From the NCBI GenBank assembly GCA_011090425.1, contig PHGD01000019.1, forward strand, positions 1 through 49,129: DNA of 49,129 bases, read 5' to 3'. Every line of letters begins with the position of its first letter. Position 1 is the stretch's first letter. A model generated the notes under the pieces. It was given only the letters and a program-made list of their open reading frames with translations. It did no database searches and was not told the DNA's origin. The DNA is from Nitrospira sp. LK70. Its GTDB lineage: Bacteria > Nitrospirota > Nitrospiria > Nitrospirales > Nitrospiraceae. Of this stretch, positions 35,151 through 43,683 are shown one piece after another. A program made the position numbers and the translations under genes.

Positions 35151-35876
35151 TCAGGGGCGCTCGCACTCATTGCCTTGTCCTGTCATCCATCCTTCATCGG
35201 CAAAGCTCACGTACCGACCATCTCCAATAATCAGATGGTCCAATACGCGGATCCCCAACAGGTTGCCTGCCGTTGCGAGTCGATCGGTCAATCGTCGATC
35301 CTCCGGGCTTGGAGTCGGATCTCCACTGGGATGATTGTGAAGAAAAATGACGGCGGCGGCCGATTCACGCACCGCGAGTGCAAAGACTTCACGTGGGTGC
35401 ACGATGCTGAGCGTGAGGCTTCCCTCTGAGACCGTGGCCTCTCTGATCACGATATTTTTCGCGTCCAGCAGCACGACTTTGAAGAGCTCGTGTTTCACAT
35501 CGCGGAGTGCAGGGTGAAAATGTTTGAACAGATCCGCACTTGAGGCAATACGAGTGCCGGTGGACATTGGAACGGCCAACGACCGTCGCCCCAATGCCAA
35601 CGCAGCCTTGAGCTGGGCGGCCTTGGCGGGACCAACACCGGGGATGGCGCAGAGTTCTTTAGTGCCGCAGGCCGCCAATCCTCCCAGCCCACCTACCCGG
35701 TCGAGGAGTTCGATGGCTACTTGCACGGCGGACGAATCGCGGCGGCCGGTTCTCAAGAGGATGGCGAGAAGATGGGCGTCGGATAAAGCCTCAGGTCCCT
35801 TTGCAAGGAGACGCTCACGTGGACGTTCGGTTTTTGGCCAGTACGCAATGCCTTTTCTCGGTTCCGTATCTGTCAC
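35151..35876 (-). CDS. radC: RadC/JAMM-domain protein
   Basis: 241 residues. The N-terminal part (about 15-100) is a helix-hairpin-helix (LCAIPGVGPAKAAQLKAAL). The JAMM/MPN+ domain has the metal signature HNHPSGDPTPS with a following Asp and a Glu (EGSL...) upstream. RadC is a common gene of uncertain role. The name comes from a repair allele that was later shown to be in recG, so the symbol should not be taken as evidence of repair. About 80 bases separate it from the EF-G-like gene on the same strand. Confidence 0.92.
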   Translation of the reverse strand: MTDTEPRKGIAYWPKTERPRERLLAKGPEALSDAHLLAILLRTGRRDSSAVQVAIELLDRVGGLGGLAACGTKELCAIPGVGPAKAAQLKAALALGRRSLAVPMSTGTRIASSADLFKHFHPALRDVKHELFKVVLLDAKNIVIREATVSEGSLTLSIVHPREVFALAVRESAAAVIFLHNHPSGDPTPSPEDRRLTDRLATAGNLLGIRVLDHLIIGDGRYVSFADEGWMTGQGNECERP

Positions 35877-36000
35877 GAAAACCCTCAGGTGACAAAAAAT
35901 TGACGATCCGGACTCTTTTGTACCGACAAATCAGTGAAAATTATCTGCTCGCGGCAAATACGTAATTCATAACTCATTGAAATATTGAAACACGACAAAT

Positions 36001-36016
36001 TGGTGCAGCTCTTGCT
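36001..36016 (+). promoter_or_regulatory. Sigma-54-type promoter
   Basis: TGGTGCA, four bases, TTGCT (36001-36016) has the invariant GG (36002-36003) and GC (36014-36015) with correct spacing between them. The match to TGGCACG-N4-TTGCW fails only at positions 4, 5 and 7. It ends 45 bases before the small zinc-ribbon gene and lies next to an AT-rich upstream region suited to activator binding. No activator gene is adjacent. Confidence 0.5.
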
Positions 36017-36061
36017 TAACTTTGCCAATAGCTGTGAACATAGCCACCTTGGGAGGGATCA

Positions 36062-36235
36062 ATGGAATGTCCAAAGTGCAAGGGGATGATGATGTTGGAA
36101 CGATTCTCTGATTTCTTTCTCGTGTTCTATGCATGGAAATGTATCAATTGCGGTGCCATTATTGATCGTACGATCTCTCACAACCGTAGAAAGAGTCTCG
36201 CCGCCCGAGAATCCCAGAGCGTCGCGGCTCGGTGA
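36062..36235 (+). CDS. Small zinc-ribbon protein
   Basis: 57 residues. Two CxxC pairs, MECPKC near the start (Cys 3 and 6) and CINC (27 and 30), make a zinc ribbon. A Met-rich hydrophobic stretch lies between them, and a basic tail follows with Arg, Lys, Ser and Ala. GGGAGG lies seven bases before the ATG, a good ribosome site. A sigma-54-like promoter lies upstream. The protein is too short to show a family, but the paired Cys and ribosome site support a real gene. Roles such as a nucleic-acid-binding or regulatory adaptor are possible; none is shown. Confidence 0.65.
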   Translation: MECPKCKGMMMLERFSDFFLVFYAWKCINCGAIIDRTISHNRRKSLAARESQSVAAR

Positions 36236-36486
36236 ATTTATACTTCGTGCCCGTAACCCTGGTCCTTGCGGATGGCCTGTAGGGACTCGCTGGTCGATCG
36301 CGTTTTCCGTGATCCACCAGGAGAGAACGATCGCATTATAGTCTTCCGCAAGAAGACGGTCAAAAGAGGACCGATGATCCTCCTCGAATCAATCGTGGCT
36401 CATTCCGTCAGCCATCCCTTCTGTATTTCTTGACCCCTGCAAAAACGCTATGTTAGAGTCTGACGCTCACGACGATGTTATCTCCC

Positions 36487-37059
36487 ATGCGTGTAATCGC
36501 CGGGACCCTCCGTGGCCATCGACTCTATGGACCTCGAAAATTGGCTCTTCGTCCAACCTCCGACCGAGTTCGGGAGGCCCTGTTTTCCATTCTCGGTAAT
36601 CGGCTTAAGAACAGCCGGCTTTTGGATCTGTATGCGGGGACAGGAGCCGTGGGGATCGAAGCCGTAAGCCGTGGTGCCGAGCACGTGACCTCCGTCGAGT
36701 CGAACCGGAATGCATTGAACCTGCTGCGGCAAAATCTGGAGCTCTGCCGTATTGGTGGTGATAAAATAGCCGTGCTGGGTTGGACTGTCCAACAGTTTCT
36801 GAACCGTCCCGATGAGTGGAACGGTCCCTACGATATTGTCTTTGCCGACCCACCCTATGATGAGGCATCGGCGCTTCCATCATTATTTGCTGAGTCCAGG
36901 ACCGATGAGCTGTTTGCCCTGGACTCGTGGCTGGTCATCGAACATACTGCGAAGATCGCGTTACCCACGTCGCTAGGATGCACTACGTTTTTGCGCCTCT
37001 ATCGCTACGGTGATACCGCCTTGTCTCTCTATTCGCACCTCCACCCTGTGCAGGTATGA
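36487..37059 (+). CDS. rsmD: 16S rRNA (guanine-966 N2) methyltransferase
   Basis: 190 residues from the ATG at 36487; the ATG at 36475 would add four residues. The family N-terminus MRVIAGTLRGHRL is intact. A Rossmann SAM site reads LLDLYAGTGAVGIEAVSRGA, and the catalytic DPPY motif lies in FADPPYDE. It methylates G966 of 16S rRNA. The stop overlaps the coaD start by four bases (ATGA), so the two are likely co-translated; rsmD-coaD is a very common pair. Confidence 0.94.
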   Translation: MRVIAGTLRGHRLYGPRKLALRPTSDRVREALFSILGNRLKNSRLLDLYAGTGAVGIEAVSRGAEHVTSVESNRNALNLLRQNLELCRIGGDKIAVLGWTVQQFLNRPDEWNGPYDIVFADPPYDEASALPSLFAESRTDELFALDSWLVIEHTAKIALPTSLGCTTFLRLYRYGDTALSLYSHLHPVQV

Positions 37060-37544
37060 AAATCGGTATCTATCCAGGCACATTTGATCCCATTACACAC
37101 GGCCACACGGACATCATCACACGCAGCCTCCGAGTGTTCGACAAGGTCGTGGTGGCTGTCGCTCCGAATCCTTCCAAACATCCGCTCTTCAATTTGGCGG
37201 AACGCCTTGATATGGTAAAGCTGGTCGTGAAGGATGTAGGACATGTCGAGGTGACAGCGTTCGACGGATTGCTCGTCGATTATGTCGAACGTTCAGGTGC
37301 CCATGCGATCATCCGCGGCTTGCGTGCCATTTCCGACTTTGAACATGAGTTTCAGATGGCGCTCGTCAACCGAAAACTTGCGAAGACAGTGGAGACCGTG
37401 TTCTTAATGCCCAGCGAAGAGTACTCGTATTTGTCCTCGACCATCATCAAAGACGTGGCACAACACGATGGAAGTCTAATGGACTTTCTACATCCGGAAG
37501 TCGCTCGACGCCTACAAGCTCGTATCAGGAGTCTCAAACCATGA
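37056..37544 (+). CDS. coaD: Phosphopantetheine adenylyltransferase
   Basis: 162 residues, full length. The nucleotidyltransferase signature THGHTDI (the HxGH motif) is near the start and the C-terminal EYSYLSSTIIKDVA contains the family's active-site residues. It makes dephospho-CoA from phosphopantetheine and ATP, the penultimate step of CoA synthesis. It overlaps rsmD by four bases upstream and the aminotransferase by four bases downstream (37541-37544), so three genes form one tight operon. Confidence 0.97.
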   Translation: MKIGIYPGTFDPITHGHTDIITRSLRVFDKVVVAVAPNPSKHPLFNLAERLDMVKLVVKDVGHVEVTAFDGLLVDYVERSGAHAIIRGLRAISDFEHEFQMALVNRKLAKTVETVFLMPSEEYSYLSSTIIKDVAQHDGSLMDFLHPEVARRLQARIRSLKP

Positions 37545-38734
37545 GATTGGCAGCACGTGTGGGTCGTATTGCACCCTCCCCGACGCTGGCCATGGCTGCG
37601 ACCGCCAAGGCCATGGCCGCGCAAGGGCTGGACGTCATCGACTTTTCAGCTGGAGAACCGGATTTTGACACGCCGGAACCGGTTAAAGCCGCAGCAGAAG
37701 CAGCCATGCGCGAGGGGTTTACCAAATACACCCCGTCGTCCGGGATCGATGAGCTGCGGGGAGCAATTGCCGACAAGCTCCAGGCTGAACTGGGTCTTCG
37801 GTATGAAAAATCTCAAGTCCTCGTCTCCTGCGGGGCGAAGCATTCGCTCTACAATTTAGCAGAAGCCTTACTCGAAGCAGGTGACGAGATCGTCATTCCG
37901 ATCCCCTACTGGGTTTCCTATTCTGATCAGGCACGTCTCAACGATGCAACACCAGTCCTGTTGCCGACCAAGGAGGAGGACGGTTACGCAGTCCATGTAT
38001 CCGAGCTGGAACGACTCATTACACCGAGGACGAAAGCCATCATCGTGAATAGCCCGTGTAACCCTACCGGCGCAACCTATGATCGGGCGGCGCTGGAACA
38101 GATCGCGTCAGCCGCGGTCCGGCATGACCTTCTTGTTATTTCGGATGAGATATATGAAAAGGTGCTTTACGATGGGGCCACGCACCTCAGTATTGCCTCA
38201 CTGGGATCAGAGATTGCTGCGCGAACGGTCATTATCAACGGGGTATCGAAATCGTATGCCATGACAGGGTGGCGAATCGGATACGCGGCCGGTCCAAAAG
38301 ATCTGATCACGGCGATGGCCAATATCCAGAGTCAGAGCACCTCGAATCCCTGCTCGATCTCACAGAAGGCTGCAGTCGCTGCCTTGCGTCTTGGGGAATC
38401 CTTCACTCGCAACATGGTGGAAGAATTTTCCCGTCGCCGAATCACCATTGTAAAAGGATTGAACAAGATTCCGGGAGTGTCCTGTCGAATGCCGAGCGGG
38501 GCTTTTTATGCGTTCCCGAATATCAAGGGTATATTGGGGAAGCGCGGTCCCTCGGGCGTACTCAAGACTCCCAATGATGTGGCTCATTATCTCTTGAATG
38601 ATTCCCGGATTGCGGTCGTTCCGGGTGAACCTTTTGGAAGCCCGGAGCATCTCCGGCTGTCCTATGCCACCAGCATGACGAACATTACCCGAGGACTTGA
38701 GCGACTGGAGCAAGCGTTCGCGAAATTAGGGTAA
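37541..38734 (+). CDS. Class I aspartate aminotransferase (Ib type)
   Basis: 397 residues, full length. The substrate motif FSAGEPDFDTP, the PNPTG-type motif NSPCNPTGATY and the PLP Lys in NGVSKSYAMTGWRIG (about K237) are typical of subgroup Ib aspartate aminotransferase (aspB/aspC). Many of these also transaminate prephenate in arogenate-type tyrosine and phenylalanine synthesis. It overlaps coaD by four bases. The enzyme could therefore serve aspartate formation, prephenate transamination or both; the residues that separate the two activities were not assessed. Confidence 0.92.
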   Translation: MRLAARVGRIAPSPTLAMAATAKAMAAQGLDVIDFSAGEPDFDTPEPVKAAAEAAMREGFTKYTPSSGIDELRGAIADKLQAELGLRYEKSQVLVSCGAKHSLYNLAEALLEAGDEIVIPIPYWVSYSDQARLNDATPVLLPTKEEDGYAVHVSELERLITPRTKAIIVNSPCNPTGATYDRAALEQIASAAVRHDLLVISDEIYEKVLYDGATHLSIASLGSEIAARTVIINGVSKSYAMTGWRIGYAAGPKDLITAMANIQSQSTSNPCSISQKAAVAALRLGESFTRNMVEEFSRRRITIVKGLNKIPGVSCRMPSGAFYAFPNIKGILGKRGPSGVLKTPNDVAHYLLNDSRIAVVPGEPFGSPEHLRLSYATSMTNITRGLERLEQAFAKLG

Positions 38735-38784
38735 GTGAGGATTGGTTCATCGAGCGCGATGCAAAGCCAAGAGGGAGGAAAGCA

Positions 38785-39147
38785 GTGCCGATTTACGAAT
38801 ATCAGTGTGACGGCTGTTCGTATCGTTTTGAGGTGAAGCAGAGCATCAAGGACGATCCGCTCTCAATATGTGAGCGGTGTGGGAAAACGGTCAGGCGGCT
38901 GATTTCATCGCCTGGAATCATGTTTAAAGGAAGTGGCTGGTACGTCACCGACTACTCCGATAAACTCAAACCGCCGTCGCCTGCAGGTGGTGAAACCAGT
39001 ACGACGAAGACCGAAGAGAAGAAGGAACCGACCCCTTCCGCGCCGACTCCCACAACAACGTCTTCAGCTCCAGCTGCGACGCCAGCGGCATCGGCCGGAT
39101 CGTCATCACCCACATCCAATACGACGACGTCTTCCTCTTCACAATAG
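38785..39147 (+). CDS. FmdB-family zinc-ribbon protein
   Basis: 120 residues from a GTG start. GAGGGAGGA lies about ten bases upstream. The N-terminal FmdB ribbon has Cys 8, 11, 29 and 32 with the typical MPIYEYQC opening and a GSGWYVTDY end near 50-60. The rest (about 65-120) is a low-complexity Ser/Thr/Pro/Ala tail. FmdB-type proteins are annotated as putative regulators but the function of most is unknown. It lies about 50 bases after the aspartate aminotransferase. Confidence 0.85.
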   Translation: MPIYEYQCDGCSYRFEVKQSIKDDPLSICERCGKTVRRLISSPGIMFKGSGWYVTDYSDKLKPPSPAGGETSTTKTEEKKEPTPSAPTPTTTSSAPAATPAASAGSSSPTSNTTTSSSSQ

Positions 39148-39166
39148 GAGGGAGGATCGAGGGCTG

Positions 39167-39574
39167 TTATCGGATGCCGACTGCCTTGGGGGCCGTTTTG
39201 GAAGCCGGTCTGACCGAGGCCTTCACAGTGGATTTCGCCGGTTTTTTGTGGGGCGATGCCTTCGGAGCCATCGCTTTCAAGGCCCTCGTGCGGGTCGCAT
39301 CCAACTGATTTTGAAGACTGGTGATCATTCCGGTTTTCTCCCTGTTGATGCGACTCAGTTCATCGACCTGCCCCTGCAGTTCCTGTTTGATCTTGGACAA
39401 GTCGGCGACCTGAGCCTGAAGCTGAGTCGTCTCCATCGTCAGGGTTTGGATCTCAGCACGCAATTGTTCGATCTCGGCTTGCAAGGCTGGAGGCCAATAA
39501 TCGCATCCCACAAGGCCTAGGGCGAAGCTGAAACCGACAACTGTTCGGATTAACCGCATCGGATGGCATTTCAT
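39167..39574 (-). CDS. Coiled-coil lipoprotein with basic tail
   Basis: 135 residues from the ATG at 39574, chosen because GGGAGGGG lies just upstream; the ATG at 39559 is an alternative. The signal ends in a lipobox, LVGC, with the Cys at about residue 24. A heptad coiled coil follows (about 30-90, ALQAEIEQLRAEIQTL and QAQVADLSKIKQELQ). The last 40 residues are rich in Lys, Ala and Pro and may bind anionic polymers or cell wall. It lies convergent with the FmdB gene. No family name is recognised. Confidence 0.7.
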   Translation of the reverse strand: MKCHPMRLIRTVVGFSFALGLVGCDYWPPALQAEIEQLRAEIQTLTMETTQLQAQVADLSKIKQELQGQVDELSRINREKTGMITSLQNQLDATRTRALKAMAPKASPHKKPAKSTVKASVRPASKTAPKAVGIR

Positions 39575-39710
39575 GACCCCTCCCATTTCATCAGCAATGA
39601 TCGCTCCATGCAAAGCGTTGGTATCGTCGTGGGAGGGTATTCTAACAGATCATATGAATTGGCTAAGAGAAAGAACGGCCCTGGCTGTTTGGATCTAGGT
39701 TTGCCAGGGT

Positions 39711-39730
39711 AAGTAGGCCTAAGTAGACCT
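39711..39730. repeat. Tandem 10-base repeat
   Basis: AAGTAGGCCT (39711-39720) is followed directly by AAGTAGACCT (39721-39730), nine of ten bases identical. It lies in the 230-base gap between purD and the coiled-coil lipoprotein. Its role is unknown and it may be chance. Confidence 0.4.
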
Positions 39731-39803
39731 ATGTCGGCAGCCGATGGGACGTGATCGAGGTCATTGCTGAATCGGTGCTTCGAGGATGGTGGGCTGTCCG
39801 TGC

Positions 39804-41078
39804 TTATATCGTGAGAGCCCGGTGGGCGATGTCCGTCCGGAAGTGACAACCTTCAAAGGAGATCGTCTTGACGACTCGGTAGGCTTCACGTTGTGCCTCA
39901 GATAACGTGCGTCCTCGACCGAGAACGCTGAGGACGCGGCCTCCGGCTGTCACAATCTCATCCCCCTGCTGTGCCGTTCCTGCGTGAAAGACCACCGAAG
40001 AGTCCGATGAAATGGCTGTCGGAGGGAGTCCGGAGAGAGGCATTCCCTGCTGATAGGAGCCTGGATAGCCGTTCGATGCCATCACCACGCAGACCGTCGC
40101 GGTGGGATGCCATTCAACGGAAAGTTGGTCCAGCCGATGCTCGACCACCGATTCGATGATGTCGAGAAAATCGGTCTTGAGCAAGGGTAGCACAACCTGT
40201 GTTTCAGGATCGCCCATGCGAGCGTTGAATTCGAGCACGTAGGGTGTCCCTTTCACCACCATCAATCCGGCATAGAGAACTCCCTGAAACGGAGAGCCAA
40301 GACGTGCCATGGCATCCACCATCGGTTGTAAGACCTCGCGATGGACTCGATCTTGGAGCTCGGGTGTTCCCAACGGTGCCGGGCAATAGGCTCCCATCCC
40401 CCCGGTGTTCAGGCCTGTGTCACCATCACCCACCCGCTTATGATCCTGCGCCGGCGGCATCGATATGACCGTGTTGCCATCGGTAAACGCCATGATCGTC
40501 AGTTCCTCTCCGTCGAGATACTGTTCGACCAACACCTGTTTACCGGCTTGACCGAACAGGGCCTTCTCCATCGAATCCACGATCGCCTGCTGTGCCTGTT
40601 GACGAGTGGTCGCAATGATCACGCCTTTCCCTTGGGCCAGCCCATCCGCTTTGAGCACGATCGGTAATTCCTGCCGTTCGACATAGGCAAGCGCGTCTGC
40701 GAGCTTTTCGAAACTCTTGGCGTGAGCTGTCCGGATCTTCGCTTGTGCCATCATCTCCTTCGAGAAGATCTTGCTGGCTTCCAAACGAGCGGCGTTCCTG
40801 GTCGGCCCAAACACTCTGAGCCGAGCTTTGCGAAATTCGTCAACGATCCCCAACGCAAGCGGTGCCTCAGGCCCAATTACCGTCAGATCAATCTGCTTGC
40901 GAAGGGCGAAGTCTTTCAGACCTGCAACGTCGTCCGACTTAATTGGGATGCATTCCGCCAGTGACGCAATTCCCGCATTGCCGGGGGCACAGAAAAGGAT
41001 CGGCTTGCGGGGACTCTGCGCGAGTTTCCATACCATCGCATGCTCACGTCCTCCGCCGCCGACCACAAGTATTTTCAT
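39804..41078 (-). CDS. purD: Phosphoribosylamine-glycine ligase
   Basis: 424 residues, full length. The N-terminal VLVVGGGGREHAMVWKLAQSP, the ATP-grasp core (VLKADGLAQGKGVIIA, EFNARMGDPETQ) and the C-terminal domain are complete. It joins 5-phosphoribosylamine to glycine in de novo purine synthesis. It lies downstream of purH on the same strand with about 150 bases between, almost all of which is a palindromic repeat element. Confidence 0.97.
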   Translation of the reverse strand: MKILVVGGGGREHAMVWKLAQSPRKPILFCAPGNAGIASLAECIPIKSDDVAGLKDFALRKQIDLTVIGPEAPLALGIVDEFRKARLRVFGPTRNAARLEASKIFSKEMMAQAKIRTAHAKSFEKLADALAYVERQELPIVLKADGLAQGKGVIIATTRQQAQQAIVDSMEKALFGQAGKQVLVEQYLDGEELTIMAFTDGNTVISMPPAQDHKRVGDGDTGLNTGGMGAYCPAPLGTPELQDRVHREVLQPMVDAMARLGSPFQGVLYAGLMVVKGTPYVLEFNARMGDPETQVVLPLLKTDFLDIIESVVEHRLDQLSVEWHPTATVCVVMASNGYPGSYQQGMPLSGLPPTAISSDSSVVFHAGTAQQGDEIVTAGGRVLSVLGRGRTLSEAQREAYRVVKTISFEGCHFRTDIAHRALTI

Positions 41079-41107
41079 AGATTCTCTTTAGGTAGGAAAG
41101 ATAAAGA

Positions 41108-41227
41108 GGCTGCTCAAAATGGCCTGTGGCAAGGCTGCAGGAAGCTCGGACACCGAGGCGTATGTTTTCTGGTACGTTGAGGTGGACGGGCGACCGAGAA
41201 CGCAGCGAGAGGCCATTTTCAGCTGCC
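41108..41227. repeat. Palindrome-ended about 120-bp repeat element between purD and purH
   Basis: The purH-purD spacer is filled by an element with 18-base terminal inverted repeats: GGCTGCTCAAAATGGCCT at 41108-41125 and the near-complement AGGCCATTTTCAGCTGCC at 41210-41227 (16 of 18 match). The inside is GC-rich and has smaller dyads (for example CTCGG...CCGAG). There is no ORF of its own. I recall nearly the same sequence recurring in Nitrospira genomes, which would make it a dispersed REP- or MITE-like element, but this needs a search. It abuts the purH stop by two bases. Confidence 0.6.
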
Positions 41228-41229
41228 GA

Positions 41230-42783
41230 TCAATGGCGGAAATGGCGCATGCCGGTGAGAATCATCGCCATCCCATGTTCATCCGCAGCCTTGACCACTT
41301 CTGCATCCCGGATTGATCCGCCTGGTTGAATGACGGCCGTAATACCGACTTCGGCTGCGGCATCCAGGCCATCGCGGAACGGAAAGAACGCATCCGAAGC
41401 CATGACACAATCTTTGACCGGTATCTGCGCTTTCATGGCTGCCAGCTTCACGGAGTCCACGCGACTCATCTGTCCTGCCCCGATGCCGACGGTCTGGCCC
41501 GGTTTGGCATAGATGATGGCGTTGGACTTGACGTGTTTGCAAACTTTCCAGGCAAACGCACAAGCGGCATATTCGTCATCCGTCGGCTTACGGATGGTCG
41601 GTACGGCAAGCGTCCGAAGATCCGACAAGACACCGAGGTCCCGATCCTGCACGATGAGACCGCCGACGAGTTTTTTCAGATCGAACCCTTCCTGCTTCAC
41701 CTTCGTCAACGGGCCCACATCCAACAAACGCAGATCCTTCTTTCGTCTCAATTCGGCCAAGGCCTCTTCAACAAACCCTGGAGCAATCACGACCTCAACA
41801 AACGTGGAGGTGATTTCTTTGGCGGCCGCCAAATCCACCGGTCGGTTGAAGGCAATCACACCGCCGAAGGCGGACACGGGATCTGTCTCTCTGGCCTTGA
41901 CGTACGCCTCCACCGGCGTCTCACCGAGCGCCACCCCACAGGGATTATTGTGTTTGATGATCGCGACTGCCGTCTCTTCATACTCCTTCACCAACTCGAG
42001 TGCGGAATTCGCATCGAGGAAGTTATTGTAGGACATCGCCTTGCCATGCAAGATCTTCCCACGAGAAACAGAAGGCTCCTTGCTGTCCAATTCTCGGTAG
42101 AACGCGCCTTGCTGGTGAGGATTCTCCCCGTAGCGGAGGGACTCAGCCAACTCAAACTGAAGCGACAACACTTTCGGGAACTTGACCTCCCCGCCTTTCG
42201 CATGTTTCTCCAAATAACCCGCGATCAATCCGTCATAGCGTGATGTATGTTGGAAGACCTTCATCGCCAACTCACGGCGCAACGCCGGTGTCACCGTCTT
42301 GCTGTTCACCGCCTCCAACACCCGAGAATAATCGGCTGGATCGACGACGACCAACACATCGTCATGATTCTTGGCTGCCGACCGCAACATGGACGGGCCG
42401 CCGATATCGATATTTTCGATGGCGTCCTCGAAACGGCAATCTGGTTTGGCGATGGTGGCTTCGAAGGGGTAGAGGTTGACCACCACCACGTCGATCGGGC
42501 CGATCCCATGTCGATTCATCTGCTCGACATGCGCCGGAAGCGACCGGCGTCCCAGCAAGCCGCCATGAATCTTGGGGTGTAACGTTTTCACCCGACCATC
42601 GAGAATTTCCGGTGATCCCGTATAGGCCGCGACATCCGTGACGTTCACTCCCGCGTCGCGCAACGCTTTGGCCGTTCCTCCCGTGGACAAAATTTCCGCG
42701 CCAAGCGCTTCCAGCCCCTTGGCCATCTCGATGACTCCGGTCTTATCTGAAACACTGATCAACGCCCGCTTGATGCCGGCCAT
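41230..42783 (-). CDS. purH: Bifunctional AICAR transformylase/IMP cyclohydrolase
   Basis: 517 residues, full length. The N-terminal MGS-like domain (about 1-190) with ALISVSDKTGVIEMAKGLEALG carries IMP cyclohydrolase. The C-terminal domain carries AICAR transformylase with IIKHNNPCGVALG (catalytic Lys and His). It performs the last two steps of IMP synthesis. It is the first gene of purH-purD. A repeat element follows immediately after the stop and may act as terminator or message stabiliser. Confidence 0.97.
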   Translation of the reverse strand: MAGIKRALISVSDKTGVIEMAKGLEALGAEILSTGGTAKALRDAGVNVTDVAAYTGSPEILDGRVKTLHPKIHGGLLGRRSLPAHVEQMNRHGIGPIDVVVVNLYPFEATIAKPDCRFEDAIENIDIGGPSMLRSAAKNHDDVLVVVDPADYSRVLEAVNSKTVTPALRRELAMKVFQHTSRYDGLIAGYLEKHAKGGEVKFPKVLSLQFELAESLRYGENPHQQGAFYRELDSKEPSVSRGKILHGKAMSYNNFLDANSALELVKEYEETAVAIIKHNNPCGVALGETPVEAYVKARETDPVSAFGGVIAFNRPVDLAAAKEITSTFVEVVIAPGFVEEALAELRRKKDLRLLDVGPLTKVKQEGFDLKKLVGGLIVQDRDLGVLSDLRTLAVPTIRKPTDDEYAACAFAWKVCKHVKSNAIIYAKPGQTVGIGAGQMSRVDSVKLAAMKAQIPVKDCVMASDAFFPFRDGLDAAAEVGITAVIQPGGSIRDAEVVKAADEHGMAMILTGMRHFRH

Positions 42784-43128
42784 GTGAGTACTCCTTCAGA
42801 ATCGTGTGTGATGTGGAAGAGATCCGTCGACTGCGAATGGCGTACGAAGGATAGCAAATGGGTGGGGTAAGTTCAAGACAACACAAGGCTGGCTACCCTA
42901 ATCTGAATGGAACTCCTTATGTCAGGATAGGGTCGGCGGAGCCGGTCGAAGCAGATGTTCCCTTCGCATCACAGGTCCTCGTACATCGAGGTGGGAATAC
43001 GGCACTTACCAGTCTCAACCCCGGCAAACGTGTCATTGACGTTGGTGCTATCATTCAAGTAATGTTTCCTCGGCGATGAGGAATCCCCGCGCATTCCATT
43101 AGATAACCACGCACCATGGAGGTACGCT
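42784..43128. other. Divergent intergenic region before the RsbRD_N-like gene
   Basis: About 345 bases between purH (-) and the helical protein gene (+). A 73-codon frame (42858-43079) has unlikely composition and no ribosome site, so I do not call it. TTGACG (43036) with TAATGT 18 bases further is a weak promoter candidate for the downstream gene. Confidence 0.35.
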
Positions 43129-43614
43129 ATGCTGGCTGGTCGGCTGGTGAAACTGATCGAAAAAAATTCCGAACAGCTTGCTCGCGAGCTCAGCGAGAAA
43201 GTGTGGAACTCTCACCGCTGTAGTGATCTGCGCAAGGTTCCACCAAACGAACTCCAAGCCCGCACCCGTGAGATCTACCAGAACCTGAATAATTGGTTGA
43301 TGGATATGACGGAGGCCGAAATCGAGCGCCGCTACACAGAGCTGGGCGCCCGTCGAGCCTCGCAAGGCGTCGCCTATAGCCATTTCCTCTGGGCGATCAC
43401 CGCGACCAGGGAACACATGGTGGCCTTTGTCAGGCGTGAAGGGTTGTCCGCCAGCGCTGTCGAGTTGCATGGTGAGTTGGAACTCATGCAGGTGCTCAGT
43501 CAGTTTTTTGATCGTACGCTGTACTATACGGCCCTCGGGTATGAAACAGAGCGGGCCCGCATCGGAACGAACCTTCGCCGACGGAGGGACGATCATCAGA
43601 AAGTGCGTACGTAA
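43129..43614 (+). CDS. All-helical protein, RsbRD_N-like
   Basis: 161 residues with a good GGAGG before the ATG. The whole sequence is helical and charged: LVKLIEKNSEQLARELSEKVW, REIYQNLNNWLMDM, YSHFLWAITATREHMVAFV, ELELMQVLSQFFDRTLYYTALGYE. The pattern matches the N-terminal domain of RsbRD-type stressosome proteins and of some histidine kinases. A stand-alone copy would then be a regulatory or scaffold module, without the STAS or kinase part. The family match is from pattern memory and is moderate. It is single and unlinked, followed by the convergent SDR gene. Confidence 0.6.
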   Translation: MLAGRLVKLIEKNSEQLARELSEKVWNSHRCSDLRKVPPNELQARTREIYQNLNNWLMDMTEAEIERRYTELGARRASQGVAYSHFLWAITATREHMVAFVRREGLSASAVELHGELELMQVLSQFFDRTLYYTALGYETERARIGTNLRRRRDDHQKVRT

Positions 43615-43683
43615 GGTTTTGCGCGAGCGAGTTTCTTGTTCTCCACCACACCGACGGGCTCGCTGCTTGAAGGGTGAGCCCCT

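Noticed and set aside
39571..39849. Minus-strand 92-codon frame overlapping the purD stop
   Set aside because: Proline- and serine-rich text with no ribosome site, and it overlaps both purD and the lipoprotein start.
42858..43079. 73-codon plus-strand frame in the purH/RsbRD gap
   Set aside because: No ribosome site, no fold signs, low-likelihood composition.
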